Below are positions 60,763 through 64,000 of a stretch of DNA of 64,000 bases, piece after piece (position 1 is the first letter of the stretch; every line of letters begins with the position of its first letter). The position numbers were made by a program, and so were the translations under genes. Under the pieces are notes generated by a model. That model was not told the DNA's origin, did not search any database, and saw only the letters and a program-made list of their open reading frames with translations. This stretch comes from Devosia nanyangense (GTDB lineage Bacteria; Pseudomonadota; Alphaproteobacteria; Rhizobiales; Devosiaceae). The stretch covers positions 1 to 64,000 of the forward strand of contig JACRAF010000018.1 of assembly GCA_016213505.1 (NCBI GenBank), read 5' to 3'.

Positions 60763-61377
60763 TCAGGCCGCCGGACCGGGCCGCTGCGCCACCAGGTCGA
60801 TCAGTGCCGACATGCCGGAGTGGCCTTTGCCTTCCTCGATTGCGGCATCATAGGCGCGCAGCTCGAGCACCTGCATGCCGCCGAAAGCCTCGCGCAGCAT
60901 CGGTTCGGTATAGAGGTTCTCGACCGCGGAGGGCCCGCCGCTGTCGTAGGCCATCTGCTCGGGCCGGTATCCCTCGAGCAGCAGCAGCCCGCCGGGTTTG
61001 AGAGCGCGCTGCATATGCCCGAAAAGCTCCGCCCTGAGCGCCGGGCCGGCGAACTGGACGAAGATCGCCACCACCAGATCGAATTCCGCCTCCGGCCAGA
61101 TCCAGTCGACCAGATCGACCTGCGCCAGTTGCAAGGGCACCCCTCGTGCCTCCGCCAGGCGGCGGGCCTTGGCCTGCGCCACCGCGGAGCTGTCGACCGA
61201 GAGGACGGCGAGGCCCTGCTGGGCGAGCCAGACGCCGTTGCGTCCTTCGCCGTCGGCGACGGCAAGCGCCCGCATGCCCGGTTTCAGCCGTCCGGCCTGA
61301 CCGGCAAGGAACGCGTTCGGAGCCTCGCCGAACACGTATTCGTCCTCGGCGTAGCGCTGGTCCCAGTAGGAGTCCAT
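60763..61377 (-). CDS. Class I SAM-dependent methyltransferase (TehB-like)
   Basis: A 204-aa methyltransferase starting MDSYWDQRYAEDEYVFGEAPN, a form typical of TehB/thiopurine-type enzymes acting on small molecules or oxyanions. SAM-binding segments are ALAVADGEGRNGVWLAQQG and VLSVDSSAVA, and the motif IV region is DLVVAIFVQF. An upstream in-frame extension to 61437 is rejected as the family start is at 61377. The substrate is unknown. Confidence 0.85.
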   Translation of the reverse strand: MDSYWDQRYAEDEYVFGEAPNAFLAGQAGRLKPGMRALAVADGEGRNGVWLAQQGLAVLSVDSSAVAQAKARRLAEARGVPLQLAQVDLVDWIWPEAEFDLVVAIFVQFAGPALRAELFGHMQRALKPGGLLLLEGYRPEQMAYDSGGPSAVENLYTEPMLREAFGGMQVLELRAYDAAIEEGKGHSGMSALIDLVAQRPGPAA

Positions 61378-61483
61378 GGCGACCCTGTCGGTGATGGGCG
61401 ACGCCCGTGTTCTTCCACCTGTGCGGCCGTCATTCAAGCGGGCGGTGGGGACGTCGCGCCGCCGACGAGGCCCTCGATCGGTG

Positions 61484-64000
61484 CTATTCGGCGCCGAGCT
61501 GGCGCAGAAACAGCGCCGGGCGCGCCGACAGGGCCTTCAGGATGGTCGTCGCCCCGAGCAGGCCGGTAATGGCGATCGCCCCGGCGTCGACGGCGGCAAG
61601 CGTCATCGCGTTGAGGGTGAAATCGACCTCGAGCAGCACCATCGTCAGGATCCACGACAGAACGATCCCGAGCGGGGTTGCGAGCAGCGCGGCGAAGGTC
61701 GCCAGCAGCAGATAGTGGACGACGGAAACCGCGATCACCTCGATGCGCCTAGCGCCGAGGACCTTGGTGATGACGGCATCGGCCTGGCGCTGCCGACGGC
61801 CGGCCGCGAGGCTGCCCAGCAGCACCAGCAGCCCGTTGCCGACCGCCAGCCCGCCCACCAGCGAAGCGGCGAGCGAGAGCTGGCCCAGCGCGGTCGTGAT
61901 CTTCTCGAGTGTCTCTCCGATGGCGATGAAGCGAACGTCGGGGAGCGCGCTGGCGAGGGTGCGCTCGACGGCATCCTCGCGGCCAGGCGCCGCCGTGACC
62001 GCACCGAGCAGCGTCGAGGGGTAGGCCTCGAGCACGCCGGGGGAGAAGGTGGCGAGGAAATCGATGCCGCCCTGCCACGAATAGTCGCGGAAGCTCGCGA
62101 CGTCGGCGGTGATCGTGTCCCCAAAGATGGTGAAGGTCAGCTTGTCGCCAATATCGACGCCGAGCCCCGAGCGGAGGCTCTGGTGCAGCGACACCAGCGG
62201 TGGCCCCTGATAATCGGCCGGCCACCACTGGCCGGCAACGAGCTTGGAGCTGGGCGGCAACTGCGTGCGGAAGGTGAGCGGAATGTCGCCGGAGAGCAGG
62301 AACGAGGCCTCCGGACCATGAGCGCGCAACGCGCCGACCGGGGTCCCGTCGACTGCCGTCAGCGCGCCGCGCAGCATCGGCGTGGCGGTGAAGGCGGTAA
62401 TGTCGCCGCCCTTGTCCTTCATCGACTGCAGGGTTTCGACCTCGTCGTCGAAGAGGTCGGAGGCGACCAAGGTCGGCGCGTCGAACACCGAGGCGCCCAG
62501 ATACTCGTTGCGCAGATTGACCTCGAGCACGAGCACGACCACCAGCATGGCCAGCGCGAGACCGACCGAGATGACGACGGAGGGCGCCGTCGAGCCCGCG
62601 CCCGAAATATCGCGCAGGGCGTAGCGCAGGACGCGGTTGGAAGGCTCGGGCAGGCGTGCCAGCGCCGAACTCGCGAGGGCGAGAGCCATCCGGAACAGGA
62701 CCACCGACAGCACGCTGACGGCGGCGAAGGCGGTGACCAGCATCGGGTCGTCGGTCATGATCACGGCGAGCCACAGGAAGCCCGCCGCCGAGAGGACCAG
62801 CGGCACGATCTGAAGCGAGCCGAACAGGATGCGCCAATCGATGGGCGGCGCCGCGAGGCCCTTGGAGCGGAACAGCGTCACCGGGCTGATGGCCTGAGCC
62901 TGCTGCAGGGGCAGGTAGGAGAAGGCGAAGGCGGTGATCAGGCCGACACCTGCCGCAACCAGCAGCGGCCCGACATGGAGCGTGGGAGCGAGGCTGACGC
63001 CGACCGCCGCGCCCACGACCGGCAGCGCCAGCAGCGCCACGCTGGCCCCCGCCACGAGGCCGAGGCCGACGCCGATGGCCGCCAGGGTCGCGACCTGGGA
63101 GAAGAAATGCACGAAAATGCGAGCCCGGCTTGCCCCCATGCTGCGCAGGACCGCGATGACATTGGCCCGCTCGGTGACGTAGGCGGAGATGCCGGTCCAC
63201 ACACTGACGCCGCCGATCAGCAGAGAGGCGAGGCCGACGATTACCAGGAAGCGCATGAACAGGTCGTAGTAGCGCACCATCGGCCCGAGCCCCTGGCGAG
63301 CCGAGCGCACCGTCCAACTCGGATCGGCAAGAGCCGTCTCTACCGCCACCCGGCCGGCTTCGGGATTGCTGCGGTCGGTCAGCAGCAGCTTGTAGCGGAA
63401 CCAGGTGCCGAGCCCAGGCAGGGGCGACGTTTGATCCGACAGCATCCTGAGCCCGGGGATGGTGATGACGGCAACGCGGCCGAGCCGGAAGCCGCGCACG
63501 GCCGCATCGGGGAGGCCGCGCAGGACGCCGCGCACCTCGAACGGCGTGCCGCCGATCTCGATAGTATCGCCGACCCCGAGGCCGAGCTGATCGAGCATGA
63601 GCGGATCGACCAGGGCGCCGAAGATCCCGTCCCGCTCCGAGAGGAACCGAAAGGGCGCCTCGCCCGCGGGGAGTTCCGGGCTGTCGATCCGGCCGAGCAG
63701 CGGATAGGCTTCGCCGATCGATACGAGATCGACAAAGGCGTTGGCGTCGCCAGCCTTGGCGCCGACATTGGTGTCGACGACATTGGACACCTGTCCGAAC
63801 GTTGCGAACAAGGCCAATTCCTTGTCGGTCGCGACACGATCAGCCCGCGACAGCTCGATATCGCCGCCCATCAGTACCGCTGCGTCGCGCTCGACGGCCT
63901 GCTTGATGCTGGCGCCGACCGAGCTGACGCCCGCGATGAGGGCCGTGCCGACGGCGAGGGCGGCAATGAGCAGGCCGAAGCGGCGCATATCGCCGCGCAT
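61484..64000 (-). CDS. FtsX-like ABC transporter permease (YbbP type), N-terminus beyond right edge
   Basis: At least 838 aa. Two FtsX domains with periplasmic MacB-like regions: an N-terminal helix FGLLIAALAVGTALIAGVSS, a central helical bundle (about residues 255-500) and a C-terminal set (from about 700, SLVGGLAVGNGLLVLLGSLA). The reading frame is open at the edge. MRGDMRRFG matches the interior of the usual family start (xREMRGGxRGF), so roughly 10-15 residues lie outside and ATG at 64000 is probably not the true start. Partners are usually an adjacent LolD-like ATPase, expected upstream. Such permeases drive lipoprotein, lipid or esterase-linked export from the inner membrane. Confidence 0.9.
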   Translation of the reverse strand: MRGDMRRFGLLIAALAVGTALIAGVSSVGASIKQAVERDAAVLMGGDIELSRADRVATDKELALFATFGQVSNVVDTNVGAKAGDANAFVDLVSIGEAYPLLGRIDSPELPAGEAPFRFLSERDGIFGALVDPLMLDQLGLGVGDTIEIGGTPFEVRGVLRGLPDAAVRGFRLGRVAVITIPGLRMLSDQTSPLPGLGTWFRYKLLLTDRSNPEAGRVAVETALADPSWTVRSARQGLGPMVRYYDLFMRFLVIVGLASLLIGGVSVWTGISAYVTERANVIAVLRSMGASRARIFVHFFSQVATLAAIGVGLGLVAGASVALLALPVVGAAVGVSLAPTLHVGPLLVAAGVGLITAFAFSYLPLQQAQAISPVTLFRSKGLAAPPIDWRILFGSLQIVPLVLSAAGFLWLAVIMTDDPMLVTAFAAVSVLSVVLFRMALALASSALARLPEPSNRVLRYALRDISGAGSTAPSVVISVGLALAMLVVVLVLEVNLRNEYLGASVFDAPTLVASDLFDDEVETLQSMKDKGGDITAFTATPMLRGALTAVDGTPVGALRAHGPEASFLLSGDIPLTFRTQLPPSSKLVAGQWWPADYQGPPLVSLHQSLRSGLGVDIGDKLTFTIFGDTITADVASFRDYSWQGGIDFLATFSPGVLEAYPSTLLGAVTAAPGREDAVERTLASALPDVRFIAIGETLEKITTALGQLSLAASLVGGLAVGNGLLVLLGSLAAGRRQRQADAVITKVLGARRIEVIAVSVVHYLLLATFAALLATPLGIVLSWILTMVLLEVDFTLNAMTLAAVDAGAIAITGLLGATTILKALSARPALFLRQLGAE

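Noticed and set aside
1..64000. CRISPR arrays, transposases, integrases, tRNA or rRNA genes
   Set aside because: No direct-repeat arrays with spacers, no transposase or integrase motifs, and no tRNA or rRNA signature were seen on either strand.
63900..64000. ATG at 64000 as the true start of the FtsX-type permease
   Set aside because: The residues following it align with the interior of the family's N-terminal segment, so translation very likely begins outside the window.

Overview
High-GC DNA with densely packed operons, many 4-base ATGA/GTGA gene overlaps, CUT1 and BMP-type ABC importers, Gfo/Idh and enolase-superfamily enzymes, and CTAG-bounded intergenic palindromes. Together these point to an alphaproteobacterium of the Hyphomicrobiales, perhaps Devosia-like; the genus is inference. 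There are no rRNA or tRNA genes, transposases, phage genes or CRISPR arrays, and no gene-free stretch exceeds 300 bases.

Layout. 1-2.8 kb: a chemoreceptor cut by the left edge, a small unknown protein and an RraA-type protein. 3-10.7 kb: a periplasmic alpha-2-macroglobulin next to penicillin-binding protein 1C, a classic envelope-defence pair. 10.7-21 kb: sugar-acid locus A, with a uronate-dehydrogenase-like enzyme, three enolase-superfamily dehydratase-type enzymes, a complete CUT1 importer and a GntR regulator. 21-25.3 kb: mixed small genes, a transglutaminase-like protein, a fatty-acid desaturase and a degenerate acylphosphatase-like protein. 25.3-38.6 kb: a nitrogen-scavenging locus. A split Rieske oxygenase operon with a GST faces a BMP-type importer operon that also encodes formamidase, biuret hydrolase, a second isochorismatase-fold hydrolase, a formyl-THF cyclo-ligase-like protein and an NTF2-like protein; a GntR regulator and a convergent allophanate hydrolase close it. 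38.7-45.2 kb: a stress islet (GroEL without GroES, FtsH, Hsp20, phosphoribosyltransferase, DUF2807, DUF6629) with three FNR/FixK-type boxes. 45.2-60.1 kb: sugar-acid locus B, with glucuronate isomerase, four Gfo/Idh oxidoreductases, a DUF993 aldolase-like protein, a TIM-barrel isomerase, a 2-hydroxyacid dehydrogenase, a CUT1 importer and a TetR regulator; three matching 16-bp palindromes mark a probable local regulon. 60.4-64 kb: RidA, a methyltransferase and an FtsX-type permease cut by the right edge.

How it works together. The central locus reads as import of an N-rich heterocycle or ureide, possible oxidative N-dealkylation, hydrolysis through formamide- and biuret-type intermediates to allophanate, then ammonia and CO2. 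Loci A and B each pair a CUT1 importer with dehydrogenases, dehydratases and isomerases for acidic sugars or glycosides. The stress islet appears tuned to low oxygen. Most enzyme calls rest on visible motifs; substrates are inference.
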